Shown here in pieces: positions 1-10,216 of a stretch of 64,000 nucleotides of DNA. A model generated the notes under the pieces. It was not told where the DNA came from and made no database searches. It saw nothing but the letters and a program-made list of their open reading frames with translations. How positions within the stretch are numbered: position 1 is the first letter of the stretch; the number at the start of each line of letters is the position of its first letter. Source of the stretch: Drosophila miranda (lineage: Eukaryota; Arthropoda; Insecta; Diptera; Drosophilidae); NCBI RefSeq assembly GCF_003369915.1, contig NC_046676.1, positions 5,704,001-5,768,000 on the forward strand, written 5' to 3'. Position numbers and translations under genes: made by a program.

Positions 1-1052
1 AAAATCTCCTTGTTGCACGTGTAGAAGCTCTTCAGATCATCCAGCTCCAGCTCGTGCAGCTCCAACAGGTCTTCGTTGTAATACTTATTGTAGTAGTTGG
101 AGAAACGCTTGCGCTCCTGCTGGCTCTTGAGCGTTAGATCCCACCACTTGCTTATCTCGACGCGCAGCTGCTCGATGAACGTCTTGAGGTTCTGGCTGCG
201 CAGTGCCTGGCAGCGCTGCAGCTCCGAATGGAGGATGTCATAGGTGCGCTGCGTATTCTCGGTGCACTCGCGCACTCGTCGCATGGCGCTCTCGTCCGTC
301 TCCTGGAGGCGATCCCACAGCACGTAGATCTTCTCGCGCATGTCATGGAATTTGGAGCGCAGCTCCTGGATCTGCTCGGCATAACTGTTGCGCATCTGCC
401 GCAGCCGCTCTAGTGTCTCTGGTGTTAGATTGTGGCTCAGATCGTTCAGTAGGCGATCCTCTGCATCGGTCTGGGGCATCAGCTCGAGCATCTTCATGTC
501 ATGCTTGATGGCCTTGCGCAGCTGGTCCAGCTCCGTAGGGCGCACTGCGCGCTGAGAGCGCAGGTTGTCGAGATGGTCGCGAAAGCCGTCCATCTCATCG
601 GGCAGGGGCAGCGGGTCCGCCAGTAGAGGGAGCGGCAGTGCGCCCAGCTCTTCGCAGAGCTGCTCCTGCTGGAGCAGCAGCTCCCCGATCTCCGCCCGAC
701 GTTTCGAGAGCTCCTCGCGCAGATGCTCAATGCTTTTGTCCAGTTTCAGCTGCCATATGATCAGTGGCACATCGTCGGGCCTCTGACCAATGTCCACCGT
801 CTCATGGAGGAGTCGGGTGAGGTCGCTGGCCTCGGCTCGGAGTGCGGCTATGTCATCCAGGATGGCCGCCTGCTTCTCCCGCGACTCGGTCAGCAGATCC
901 GTATAGAAATTATCCGCGTGCGCCTTGAGTTTGTGCAGAAAGTCCTCGCATGTCTTCGGCTCGAACATGAGGGACCACATTGAATGGAGCTGCTCCACAT
1001 GCTCGCCAGTCATCTCAAGGATTTCTCCCTTGATGGAGGTTGGGTCAACCAT
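1..1052 (-). CDS. feo: feo (PRC1/MAP65 homologue), copy A, 5' half only
   Basis: This is the N-terminal half of a Fascetto/PRC1-family microtubule-bundling protein, cut by the window edge. Family members crosslink antiparallel microtubules of the anaphase central spindle and are needed for cytokinesis. The likely start is the ATG at 1052-1050 (MVDPTS); an in-frame ATG 24 codons upstream is also possible. About 350 codons are open without a stop or intron. The protein is almost entirely helical and charged, as expected for the N-terminal dimerisation rod. The C-terminal half, where the other copies carry their disabling lesions, lies outside the window, so its integrity cannot be judged. It lies antisense inside a LINE, like the other copies. 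Confidence 0.75.
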   Translation of the reverse strand, partial: MVDPTSIKGEILEMTGEHVEQLHSMWSLMFEPKTCEDFLHKLKAHADNFYTDLLTESREKQAAILDDIAALRAEASDLTRLLHETVDIGQRPDDVPLIIWQLKLDKSIEHLREELSKRRAEIGELLLQQEQLCEELGALPLPLLADPLPLPDEMDGFRDHLDNLRSQRAVRPTELDQLRKAIKHDMKMLELMPQTDAEDRLLNDLSHNLTPETLERLRQMRNSYAEQIQELRSKFHDMREKIYVLWDRLQETDESAMRRVRECTENTQRTYDILHSELQRCQALRSQNLKTFIEQLRVEISKWWDLTLKSQQERKRFSNYYNKYYNEDLLELHELELDDLKSFYTCNKEI

Positions 1053-1333
1053 AGCCAATAGGAATGGGTCTTGTATTCGCGAATGGAAGGAATTTATGTG
1101 ATGTGTGCAGGATTTCGATTGCACAATGTGTTGCTCAAGGAAAATGCCTCCGCACAGATAAGTGACGCCTCTCGTGTTGGCACAAATTGCACAATGAAAA
1201 TTTTGTGTGCTTGATTTGACTCATGCCTCAAAGCACAAAACAAGTTGATTCTGATTGATGTGCGGCCAAAAAAATACCTACTTTATATTGCAAATAAGTT
1301 CCTTCAAGGTTTTCCAGTTGTAAAGATAATTTA
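1053..1333 (-). other. feo copy A 5' flank, ending in target-site-like repeat
   Basis: This 280-bp upstream stretch is shared by all feo copies (also 5670-5951, 16216-16496, 45607-45887). It ends with AAGATAATTTA (1323-1333), which matches the sequence at the far 3' side of the inserted feo segment in other copies. I see no clear TATA box, Motif 1 or DRE. It may be the 5' UTR of the source mRNA plus a little promoter. Confidence 0.5.
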
Positions 1334-1864
1334 GGATGAGAAATGTGTTTACTAAAGCAGAATGCCACCGCACAGACTCGAATGACGCCAGACAAAATTT
1401 CGGTAAATTCAAAATGATGCTATTAGGGATAATATGTTAAATGTTAATTGGGCTTCTGTTCTCTCGCATCCTAGTGTAGACACGTCCTATAATGTTTTCC
1501 TGCATACGGTCCGTCGTATTATTGGTAACAATGCTTCCAAAAGGGTGCATGGCTCCTATAGACTGCCGTGGTATACGAAGGGTCTTATGAAATATAAGAA
1601 TCTTCGTAATAAGTACTTTAAACGATTTGGTAAGACCCGGGACCCTGTAGATTGGGCAAGGTATGTGCAACATAAGAGGGAGTTTGCTTTTTTAGGCAAA
1701 TTTTTGTATAACCAATATATTGCCGACGTTGAGAGGGAACTTTAAGTCAATCCCAGGTCTTTTTGGCATTTTATAAAGTCCAAAAGGTCAACGAGCTCTC
1801 TTCCTTCCGTTATGAACCTGGGCAGCTTGAGCGCTAATACGGATAATGGTATAGCAAACCTTTT
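1334..1864 (+). mobile_element. Jockey-clade LINE, EN-RT linker fragment (copy L1)
   Basis: The reading frame 1434-1745 encodes the region between endonuclease and reverse transcriptase of a jockey-like ORF2, including the conserved stretch PWYTKGL; it aligns with the corresponding region of the more complete LINE at 42447-45239. The frame ends at a TAA (1743-1745) present in every other copy of this family in the window, after which the same frame continues (VNPRSFWHFIKSKR). The fragment is cut at 1864 by an ISY element, at exactly the position seen at 46418. Confidence 0.8.
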
Positions 1865-2975
1865 TATACCCGATACTCAAAATGAGTATTGGGGTATATT
1901 AGATTTGTGGTAAAAGTGGATGTGTGTAACGTCCAGAAGGAATCGTTTCCGACCCCATAAAGTATATATATTCTTGATCAGCATCAATAGCCGAGTCGAT
2001 TGAGCCATGTCTGTCTGTCCGTCTGTCCGTCCGTCCGTCTGTCCGTCTGTCCGTCCCCTTCAGCGCCTAGTGCTCAAAGACTATAAGAGCAAGAGCAACG
2101 ATGTTTTGGATCCAGACTTCTGTGATATGTCACTGCTACAAGAATATTTCAAAACTTTTCCCCGCCCCTTCCGCCCCACGAAGGCGAAAATCTGTGGCAT
2201 CCACAAATTCAAAGATACGAGAAAACAGAAAACGCAGAATCGTAGGAGATGTCTATATCTTATAGAGAGCAAAATCTGAACCAGATCGTATTATTATTAT
2301 AGCCAGAATCAAGAAAACAATTTCATTCTTTCTCGCTCTGTCTCTCTCTAACACACACGTAGCATAGGCGGCTTTGCTTAGAGTAAAACATTAGCGCCTA
2401 GATCTCAGAGACTATAAAAGCTAGAGCAACCAAATTTGGTATCCACACTCCTAATATATCGGACCGAGACGAGTTTGTTTCAAAATTTCGCCACACCCCC
2501 TTCCGCCCCCGCAAAGGATGAAAATCTGGGGATATTCACAAATCTCAGAGACTATTAAGGCTAGAGTAACCAAATTTGGTATCCGCACTCTTGTTGGATC
2601 TAACTATAAAACGTGTATCTCAAAATTTCGCCCCACCCCCTTCCGCCCACACAAAGGACGAAAATCTGTTGCATCCACAATATTGAGGATACGAGAAAAC
2701 TAAAAACGCAGAATCATAGATAATGATCATATATATCAGATTGCTGAATCTGGATCAGAGCAGATCATTTTTATAGCCAAAAGGAACAAATCAATTTGCA
2801 CTGGCTACGCAGCACCCGACGTCACGCTCAGACTGATTTTCTGTCTCTCTCGCACGCACTCCTTGTCGTGTCGTTTAATATTAGCGGCGTCTGCCGGAGG
2901 AGAGCCATACTGACTTAGTATCGGGTATAACTGTAGAGTTGCGGTCTCCGCAGCAACTCACAACGTTCCCCCTCG
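1865..2975 (+). mobile_element. ISY/DINE-1-type Helitron-like element (a), full length, chimeric
   Basis: About 1.11 kb, starting TATACCCGATAC and ending CCCCCTCG. It shows the DINE-1 hallmarks: a 5' terminal hairpin, a (GTCT/GTCC)n tetranucleotide core (about 2007-2055), a GTATCGGGTATA that is the exact inverse of the first 12 bases, and a 3' hairpin (GAGTTGC...GCAACTC) just before the end. There is no target duplication, as for Helitrons. The left flank is LINE linker sequence (the site used by the ISY at 46419), but the right flank is LINE endonuclease sequence as at 13503. The element therefore joins two different loci, best explained by recombination between ISY copies. Confidence 0.88.
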
Positions 2976-3500
2976 TTCTTTCTGTTTTGTTCTATGGAAA
3001 TATAAATGAAGTTTAAATTAAATAAATGTATTTGCGAAAAGTAATGCAAGATACCGCACGATACCACTTCCATTCCACTTGATTCCCTCTGACACTAATA
3101 CCCAACTGCTTAAGAACTATTAAAGCCGCCGGCGTGCTCAATTCAATTTGGGTTCGTTGGTATGGTCCGGCGATCCGCAATCGTCGGCTATGATACCTAG
3201 TAATGTACATTTGCCGAACGAGATTCTTTTCCTAGATGACTGTTTTAGTATGGGCTTATCCCAAGTAAATAATGTTTTTAATAGGCTAAATAAGATTTTA
3301 GACTTAATTTTTGTTAGTTCGGATATAGATTGCCATGTTACATGTTGCGAACTCCCCATCGCGGAATGTGACATGCATCATATGCCGTTGGAATTCTTAG
3401 TCAATTTCCATTTTTATTAGCCGCTTGGGCGGAACCATATTATGAATGCTTCTTTTCTAGTGTAAGCCTGAATGCTTGTGTGGTTCGGTTGTCCTTCTTG
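2976..3500 (+). mobile_element. Jockey-clade LINE, 5'-truncated endonuclease fragment (copy L2)
   Basis: From about 3142 the frame encodes the C-terminal part of an apurinic-like endonuclease. The stretch FNLGSLVW...LSQVNNV...LDLIFV parallels GDFNLPGTVW...LSQVNHV...LDLCFV in the LINE at 42447. The leftmost 150 bp are AT-rich and poorly conserved. A stop at 3418-3420 breaks the frame; the copy at 54712 reads on at that point. The fragment ends where the feo segment begins, and the LINE resumes at 5952. Confidence 0.72.
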
Positions 3501-3511
3501 AAGATAATTTA
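3501..3511 (+). repeat. Left target-site duplication of inserted feo segment (copy B)
   Basis: AAGATAATTTA, repeated at 5941-5951. Removing the sequence between the two repeats joins the LINE endonuclease and linker so that residues align without a gap to the LINE at 42447 (about 26 positions across the joint). An 11-bp duplication is in the range of LINE-mediated retrogene insertion. Confidence 0.65.
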
Positions 3512-3656
3512 ATTTTTATTGGGCCAACATCGAAAATAAATGAAACAGAGATAAACAGATAAAGGTACATAAAATAAAATCAAACATAAAACGCAAATAA
3601 AAATTCCAAATTCCAAAAATATAGGTACATTTTAGTAGTAATTTCGATAGATAATC

Positions 3657-5669
3657 TCATCGTGGTTCGGCCACATGCGACTTTCACGTGGCGACGGGAG
3701 CTTCAATTGATTGCCAAATCGAGGCCTCTCCTCCTGATTGACCGCCTGCCACCGAATTGTGGTTTACGAGGACATGGCGAATTCGTGGCACAGCCACGCG
3801 ATTGCGCTGATTCTGAGCCCAGCCGACGGGCAGCACTGAGGAGCGACTCGTGGGCACAAATTCGTCATAGGAGATCCCGGCTTCGCGGTCATTTTCAGTG
3901 GTCTCATCGGTCATATACTCGGAATCGCTGGGCAATCTTGTATCCGGCACCGCTGATTTTGTGCGTGGCTTCTTTTTCGAGCGTGTGCCAAGGCTGCGTC
4001 TGCCCAATCCCCCGCTGCGACGCAATGTGTTGTCCAGGACGCGGACCCGCCTTAGTGGCGACTTGGACGCCTTCAGCTGGCTGTTGGCCAGCCGATACCC
4101 CGAAGAGCTGGCGGCTGCTGATGGATTTAGTCGCTTGTGCAGATTCCCAGTGCTCTTGGTCATATTGGGAGTGATCAGCTGGATTGTTGGGGTCTTGCGC
4201 AACGACATTGTCGAGGTCGACATTGAGGACATGTTCTTCAAAGTTCGGGGCGTGCGAGGGGCCGTTGAACCGGCAGTCGGCGGTGGCATCATCAATTTGC
4301 TGCTGCTGCCCGTCCTCGTGGTGGGCGGGGCCTTCTTGCGAGCTCTGCTTGGCCTGCCGATAGTTCTCCCATTCGCCAGCCATCAGCTCCAGTATGTTCT
4401 CGCCATAAACCAGAAACGGGCCATGCGATTGCACCTCATAGGCGTGCACCAGTTCAGTGATCTGCTGCTCAATCTTGGGCAGCTTCGAGATGGCCTTGCG
4501 TTCCTTTTCCTCTTTAAGGAGCTGGCCGCCACGATTTTTGAAACGATTCGGCTCGTTGGCCTTTGCCTCTAGAGCCTGCATGCGGGACCAAAGTTCTGCA
4601 CGGCTCTCGTACAGATCGAAAATCTCCTTGTTGCACGTGTAGAAGCTCTTCAGATCATCCAGCTCCAGCTCGTGCAGCTCCAACAGGTCTTCGTTGTAAT
4701 ACTTATTGTAGTAGTTGGAGAAACGCTTGCGCTCCTGCTGGCTCTTGAGCGTTAGATCCCACCACTTGCTTATCTCGACGCGCAGCTGCTCGATGAACGT
4801 CTTGAGGTTCTGGCTGCGCAGTGCCTGGCAGCGCTGCAGCTCCGAATGGAGGATGTCATAGGTGCGCTGCGTATTCTCGGTGCACTCGCGCACTCGTCGC
4901 ATGGCGCTCTCGTCCGTCTCCTGGAGGCGATCACACAGCACGTAGATCTTCTGGCGCATGTCATGGATTTTGGAGCGCAGCTCCTGGATCTGCTCGGCAT
5001 AACTGTTGCGCATCTGCCGCAGCCGCTCTAGTGTCTCTGGTGTTAGATTGTGGCTCAGATCTTTCAGTAGGCGATCCTCTGCATCGGTCTGGGGCATCAG
5101 CTCGAGCATCTTCATGTCATGCTTGATGGCCTTGCGCAGCTGGTCCAGCTCCGTCTGGCGCACTGCGCGCTGAGAGCGCAGGTTGTCGAGATGGTCGCGA
5201 AAGCCGTCCATCTCATCGGGCAGGGGCAGCGGGTCCGCCAGTAGAGGGAGCGGCAGTGCGCCCAGCTCTTCGCAGAGCTGCTCCTGCTGGAGCAGCAGCT
5301 CCCCGATCTCCGCCCGACGTTTCGAGAGCTCCTCGCGCAGATGCTCAATGCTTTTGTCCAGCTTCAGCTGCCATATGATCAGTGGCACATCGTCGGGCCT
5401 CTGACCAATGTCCACCGTCTCATGGAGGAGTCGGGTGAGGTCGCTGGCCTCGGCTCGGAGTGCGGCTATGTCATCCAGGATGGCCGCCTGCTTCTCCCGC
5501 GACTCGGTCAGCAGATCCGTATAGAAATTATCCGCGTGCGCCTTAAGTTTGTGCAGAAAGTCCTCGCATGTCTTCGGCTCGAACATGAGGGACCACATTG
5601 AATGGAGCTGCTCCACATGCTCGCCAGTCATCTCAAGGATCTCTCCCTTGATGGAGGTTGGGTCAACCA
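3657..5669 (-). pseudogene. feo: feo pseudogene, copy B
   Basis: Full-length feo-type reading frame, intronless, start at 5669-5667 and original stop near 3659-3657. The conserved PRC1/MAP65 spectrin-like core is present, with NRGGQLLKEEKERK near residue 380 and FLVYGE shortly after. The basic, Ser/Thr-rich tail would follow. At least three lesions break it relative to the copies at 14.2 and 55.2 kb: a 5-bp deletion at 4340/4341 that shifts frame after the spectrin core, a 26-bp deletion near 3751, and a 1-bp deletion near 3665. The shifted frame stays open to 3904, so a chimeric 588-612-residue product is conceivable. A 3' UTR with an AATAAA signal (minus strand, about 3514-3520) ends close to the left target repeat. 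Confidence 0.85.
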
Positions 5670-5940
5670 TAGCCAATAGGAATGGGTCTTGTATTCGCAA
5701 ATGGAAGGAATTTATGTGATGTGTGCAGGATTTCGATTGCACAATGTGTTGCTCAAGGAAAATGCCTCCGCACAGATAAGTGACGCCTCTCGTGTTGGCA
5801 CAAATTGCACAATGAAAATTTTGTGTGCTTGATTTGACTCATGCCTCAAAGCACAAAACAAGTTGATTCTGATTGATGTGCGGCCAAAAAAACACCTACT
5901 TTATATTGCAAATAAGTTCCTTCAAGGTTTTCCAGTTGTA

Positions 5941-5951
5941 AAGATAATTTA
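5941..5951 (+). repeat. Right target-site duplication of inserted feo segment (copy B)
   Basis: AAGATAATTTA, direct repeat of 3501-3511, marking the feo 5' side of the insertion. The LINE frame (RNVFTKAE) resumes immediately to the right. Confidence 0.65.
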
Positions 5952-8198
5952 GGATGAGAAATGTGTTTACTAAAGCAGAATGCCACCGCACAGACTCGAA
6001 TGACGCCAGACAAAATTTCGGTAAATTCAAAATGATGCTATTAGGGATAATATGTTAAATGTTAATTGGGCTTCTGTTCTCTCGCATCCTAGTGTAGACA
6101 CGTCCTATAATGTTTTCCTGCAAACGGTCCGTCGTATTATTGGTAACAATGCTTCCAAAAGGGTGCATGGCTCCTATAGACTGCCGTGGTATACGAAGGG
6201 TCTTATGAAATATAAGAATCTTCGTAATAAGTACTTTAAACGGTTTGGTAAGACCCGGGACCCTGTAGATTGGGCAAGGTATGTGCAACATAAGAGGGAG
6301 TTTGCTTTTTTAGGCAAATTTTTGTATAACCAATATATTGCCGACGTTGAGAGGGAACTTTAAGTCAATCCCAGGTCTTTTTGGCATTTTATAAAGTCCA
6401 AAAGGTCAACGAGCTCTCTTCCTTCCGTTATGAACCTGGGCAGCTTGAGCGCTAATACGGATAATGGTATAGCAAACCTTTTTTCTTCTTTCTTTAGCTC
6501 AAATTTTGAGCCATACGCAGCTTGGCACAGTTTCGATGTCTTAAACTCTATACCCTCGGTGGTCAATATTGGTACACTCGATGTATCGGAAGAGGACATT
6601 TTGGTGGCAATTGATGAATTCGATAATTCTAATAAACCCGACTGTGATGGCATTTCTGCCTTCCTGCTTCGCAACTGTGTTGTAGCGTTCTGTGAACCTC
6701 TCAAAATTCTATTCACAAATTCGCTGTTAACGGGTCAGTTTATTGGTAAGTGGAAAGCTGCCACGATTACGCCAATTTTTAAGAGAGGTACCAAAAATCT
6801 CATTTCCAATTATAGACCAATTGCCAAACTCAGCAATGTTTCAAAACTTCTAGAGCGAATCATTGCCAGAAAAATCACCTTCCTCATGAAATCCTACATT
6901 AGCCCAAATCAGCATGGTTTTATGCCGGGTAGATCAACAACCACTAATCTCATTGCTTTCAGTAATTTCTGCACTCGTGTCTTTGAAATGCACTCTCAAG
7001 TCGACGTTGTGTATACTGACTTTGCTAAAGCCTTTGACAAAATCTCCCACTGGGCTTTAATAGCCAAGCTGCATCGGTTGGGGATTCATTCCTGCCTGCT
7101 CAGTTGGTTTAGGTCGTATCTTGAGCGGCGAGAGTATGTCGTATTGATAAATGGAAAGCCTTCGGCCCCATTCTTGGCTACTTCCGGCCTTCCACAGGGA
7201 AGTGCACTTGGTCCACTTCTGTTCTTAATTTTTATTAACGACATATGTCTCAGCATTCAAGCTTCTGAGCATCTGCTTTATGCTGATGATCTTAAGATCT
7301 TTCGATCTGTCAAAACCTTAGGCGATAGTATCCTTCTGCAGCGCGACCTGGATAGAGTTGCTCGTTGGTGCAGACTTAATTCGCTCCCATTCAACATTAG
7401 TAAATGTTACTTTGTTTCTTTTAGCAAGCGCGTCTTTAATGTGCTGGCCTCATATTCAATAGATGGCCATCCTCTCTTAAAGCAGACGGAGATACTTGAC
7501 CTCGGGGTCTTATTTGACTCTAGATTTCTGTTTGCAGGGCATATGAATTTAATATTGCCAAAAGCCTATGCAATGTTCGGCTTTGTTAAGCGCAATTCAT
7601 CCCAATTCAAGGACCCATATACAAGGCTCAGTCTGTACGCATTCCTTGTGCGCTCGCTCCTTGAGTACGCTTCCATGGTCTGGAATCCCACCGGGGTCGT
7701 CCAAATTTCGCGCATCGAACGACTCCAAAGAAAGTTTCTGAAATTTGCACTCCAGCCTCTGCCATTTTCCATTCCGATGCCGTCCTATGAGTGCAGATGT
7801 CGCCTCGTGCATCTCTCCTCTCTCGAGGATCGTAGGACCATTGACCTTTTAGTGGGTAATATCGATTGCCCTGACCTACTTAGTAGGATTAGCTTCACTA
7901 CGCCCGCCAGGAGCCTCAGGACCCATGCACCCTTTGCAGTTGATCTCCACCGGACCAATTATGGCTTTCATGAGCCCATCAGTAGGGCGCTTCGGCAGCA
8001 CAATGCGCTGCCAGCTGGAATGCGCTTTGACTTTTGCCAGGGGAAGGGAGCCGTCAGACGGTTGCTTGTGGATTTCTTCCTGCTACCAAATTAATTTACT
8101 AATGTAATTTTTTTTATTTGTTAATATAGAAATAAGTTAGCCTAGCCAGTTAAGGATTTTTTGATTCCGTTGGCGAATAATAAATAAATAAATAAATT
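5952..8198 (+). mobile_element. Jockey-clade LINE: linker, reverse transcriptase, 3' end (copy L2)
   Basis: Continuation of the LINE split by feo. The linker frame (6052-6363) ends at the family-wide TAA. The RT frame 6430-8094 (554 residues) has the expected motifs in order: FKRGTKNLISNYRPIAKL, QHGFMPGRSTTTNL, YTDFAKAF (about residue 195), SGLPQGSALGPLLF, then YADD (about residue 283). The thumb and C-terminal region follow. A short 3' UTR leads to an AATAAATAAATAAATAAA-type tail at about 8176-8198, typical of this clade. Relative to the copy at 36.9 kb it lacks seven in-frame codons near 7838. It is not autonomous because the endonuclease is interrupted. Confidence 0.88.
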
Positions 8199-8837
8199 CT
8201 TGGTCTCTGTGATAAAACAATAAACTGAAAAATTTCGTTGTGATAGCCTTAAACAGATACTGACTAGATTCTGCATTCATTGGCGACTTAGATGACAAAT
8301 ATTTTTTCAATTCTATAATATCCTTTTCCCCAGTGTATGCAGAATGTTGCCCATTCCGTTCCATGTTATGTAATGGTAATGATTGGAACTGCAATGTTCT
8401 GCGAAAATTAGCCCTACCATCCCGGCTGAGCCACTTTAAAAGCCGAAAGCTGAAGACATTCGGACAGTCGCTAAAAGTGAAATACAAATACAAAAAAAAC
8501 CGCAATTATTATGCAATATCAACAAGACACATCCGGACATGCTTGTCGCAGCCGTTTTCTGTTCATCAAAATATCTGGCAGGGTACTCGCCATGTTTGGT
8601 CAGTTTAACGTACCCGGACTTGTACTAAATTTTGTATTGATGAGTAACTTTTAATATGTGTTTGATATAGACCACATGTTAGTCGGGTACCCTTTTCCAC
8701 AGCTTCAAATAAGTCGGAAAAATATGGAAACGGGTTTGGTAACTGAATCGGGTTGGAAACGGAAACGGCCAATAATAAAATCGTCAAGAGTGTGTTTCAA
8801 TGTTATTATCCTCAAATTCGATGAGCCGCATTTTCTT
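8199..8837 (-). other. Block B: unidentified gene-like fragment
   Basis: This block recurs, truncated, at 49257 and 59534, always after the LINE 3' end. On the minus strand a frame at about 8200-8370 (MERNGQHSAYTGEKDIIELK...) looks protein-like. It is preceded by a possible acceptor (TTTCACTTTTAG, about 8471-8482) and a second frame (RLSECLQLSAFKVAQPGW). Two short near-inverse motifs, GTACCCGGACT (about 8610) and AGTCGGGTACCC (about 8683), flank a small AT-rich stretch. I do not recognise the gene. It may be host DNA into which the LINE inserted. Confidence 0.35.
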
Positions 8838-10216
8838 TTTTAAAATCGTTTCAAATCTGCTTGGATAACAGAATTTGAATATTAATTCAATTAAATTAAA
8901 TTAAATATAAATATTTTCACACGTATTCTGCGAGCAGTGGCTCTGGCATGTGGCCTTTGTAGCTCCTGCTGTTGCTGCAGTGGGTACTGCGGGCAGTGCG
9001 TGGGCCACGGCTGGTATGTTCACCGTGTTGTGCGATACTTTGGTATAGCAATTCGATTCCTACTATAGTTTAATTTTTTCTTATCCCGCGCCGCAGGACG
9101 GCCACTCGTGGGCCACCTCTCCTTGGGCTCTCCAGGAAAGAGATCAAGTACCTCCCTCATGCCTCCTGCAATCTGTGAACGGGAGATCGAATTCCAATGT
9201 GTTGTAATAAGTTCGTACTCCGTCGCAGATCAGCCTTTTGTGTGGCTCTCTCACCGGCATTCGAGTCTTGCTAAATTGTTTGCACACACGTTTGGTCCGG
9301 GGGAAGACAGCAATATTTTCAGCAGGGGGGAAGCCCTGCCGTGTGCCGTTCCGAGTCGTGCCCCAGTTTTTGGAGAGGCGACGTCGGTGCTACCGTGAGT
9401 GCCTGCTGGTCTTGCAGTTGCAATTGCTGGGGCGTCTGCTGTTGGTTCCTGCTTCTGCTTCCTCCAGAGCGTCCTCCCAGGATATCGTTGATGGAATGCT
9501 TTGTGTTCATCTGCTGCTGCTGGTGGTGGCTCCCACATGGGATGTGTGGTGGCAGACCAGGCCACCAGGGCACTCCATCGACGGGATAGAGGGGATGCTG
9601 GCCAGGGACCTGCGGCCAGGTAAGGGCTGTCCAGCAGTGAAGGGGCGGCGGCTTCCAGGTGTTGGAGCTGCTGCGGCAGACCGGAAGTCAACAAGTTCAA
9701 CACAGACTAAAGAAGATTCTCGAACAAAAGGTTCGTTTCTTTTATTAACTTCAACTTTATGCGAATGAGCCGTTCGTTTTAATCCTCGACGAGCTGCATG
9801 TTTGTTAGGAAAGGGAATGCTGCCAATGCCCTGTGCTGTGGGACAGCATTGACCCGCGCAAAAATTTGGCGAAGGTGTACACTGAAACTAAGGATGGATT
9901 TGGGGCCACTGCTGATCTATGGCAACAACAGAGATTTAAACATAAGCTTGATTCATATTTATTTCGAAGGATGATATGATGCGATGCGAGTGCAGAAAGT
10001 CCACGCCGGTTAGGAGCTCACGCGAGAGACGCTACCATGATCGGGATCCCACACAATAGCTAGATAATGCTCATGGCAGGAAGTGGGACATGTGGACGCG
10101 GTAAGGGAACCGTTTTCCCAGATTCGTAGATCTGGTAGATACGGTTATTCTCAATAATTCTGCGCTTTTAGTTTTCTCGTATCATTTAACTAGATACTGG
10201 ATACAAAATTAAGTTT
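8838..10216 (-). pseudogene. Block E: decayed Gln-rich gene fragment, copy 1
   Basis: A 1.3-kb block repeated at 39067-40448 and 61266-62399. The minus strand carries coding-like sequence: a frame at about 9319-9573 reads Gln/His-rich sequence followed by NTKHSINDILGG, which resembles the octapeptide/eh1-type repressor motif of Pax and other homeobox transcription factors. Upstream, LLTSGLPQQLQ...SPYLAAGP lies in another frame, joining only with a frameshift near 9615. A second open stretch (MREVLDLFPGEPKERW) lies at about 9090-9180. No homeodomain or paired domain is visible. A Pax/eyegone-like origin is a guess. The plus-strand ORFs over the same DNA look like shadows. Confidence 0.4.

Noticed and set aside
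2007..2055. (GTCT/GTCC)n tetranucleotide arrays as independent microsatellites or a CRISPR-like repeat
   Set aside because: They are the internal core of DINE-1/ISY elements and occur at the same place in each; there are no spacers.
9108..9768. Plus-strand ORFs in block E (96 and 176 codons), conserved in all three copies
   Set aside because: Conservation is explained by recent duplication. The minus strand has the better amino-acid pattern (Gln-rich, octapeptide-like motif).
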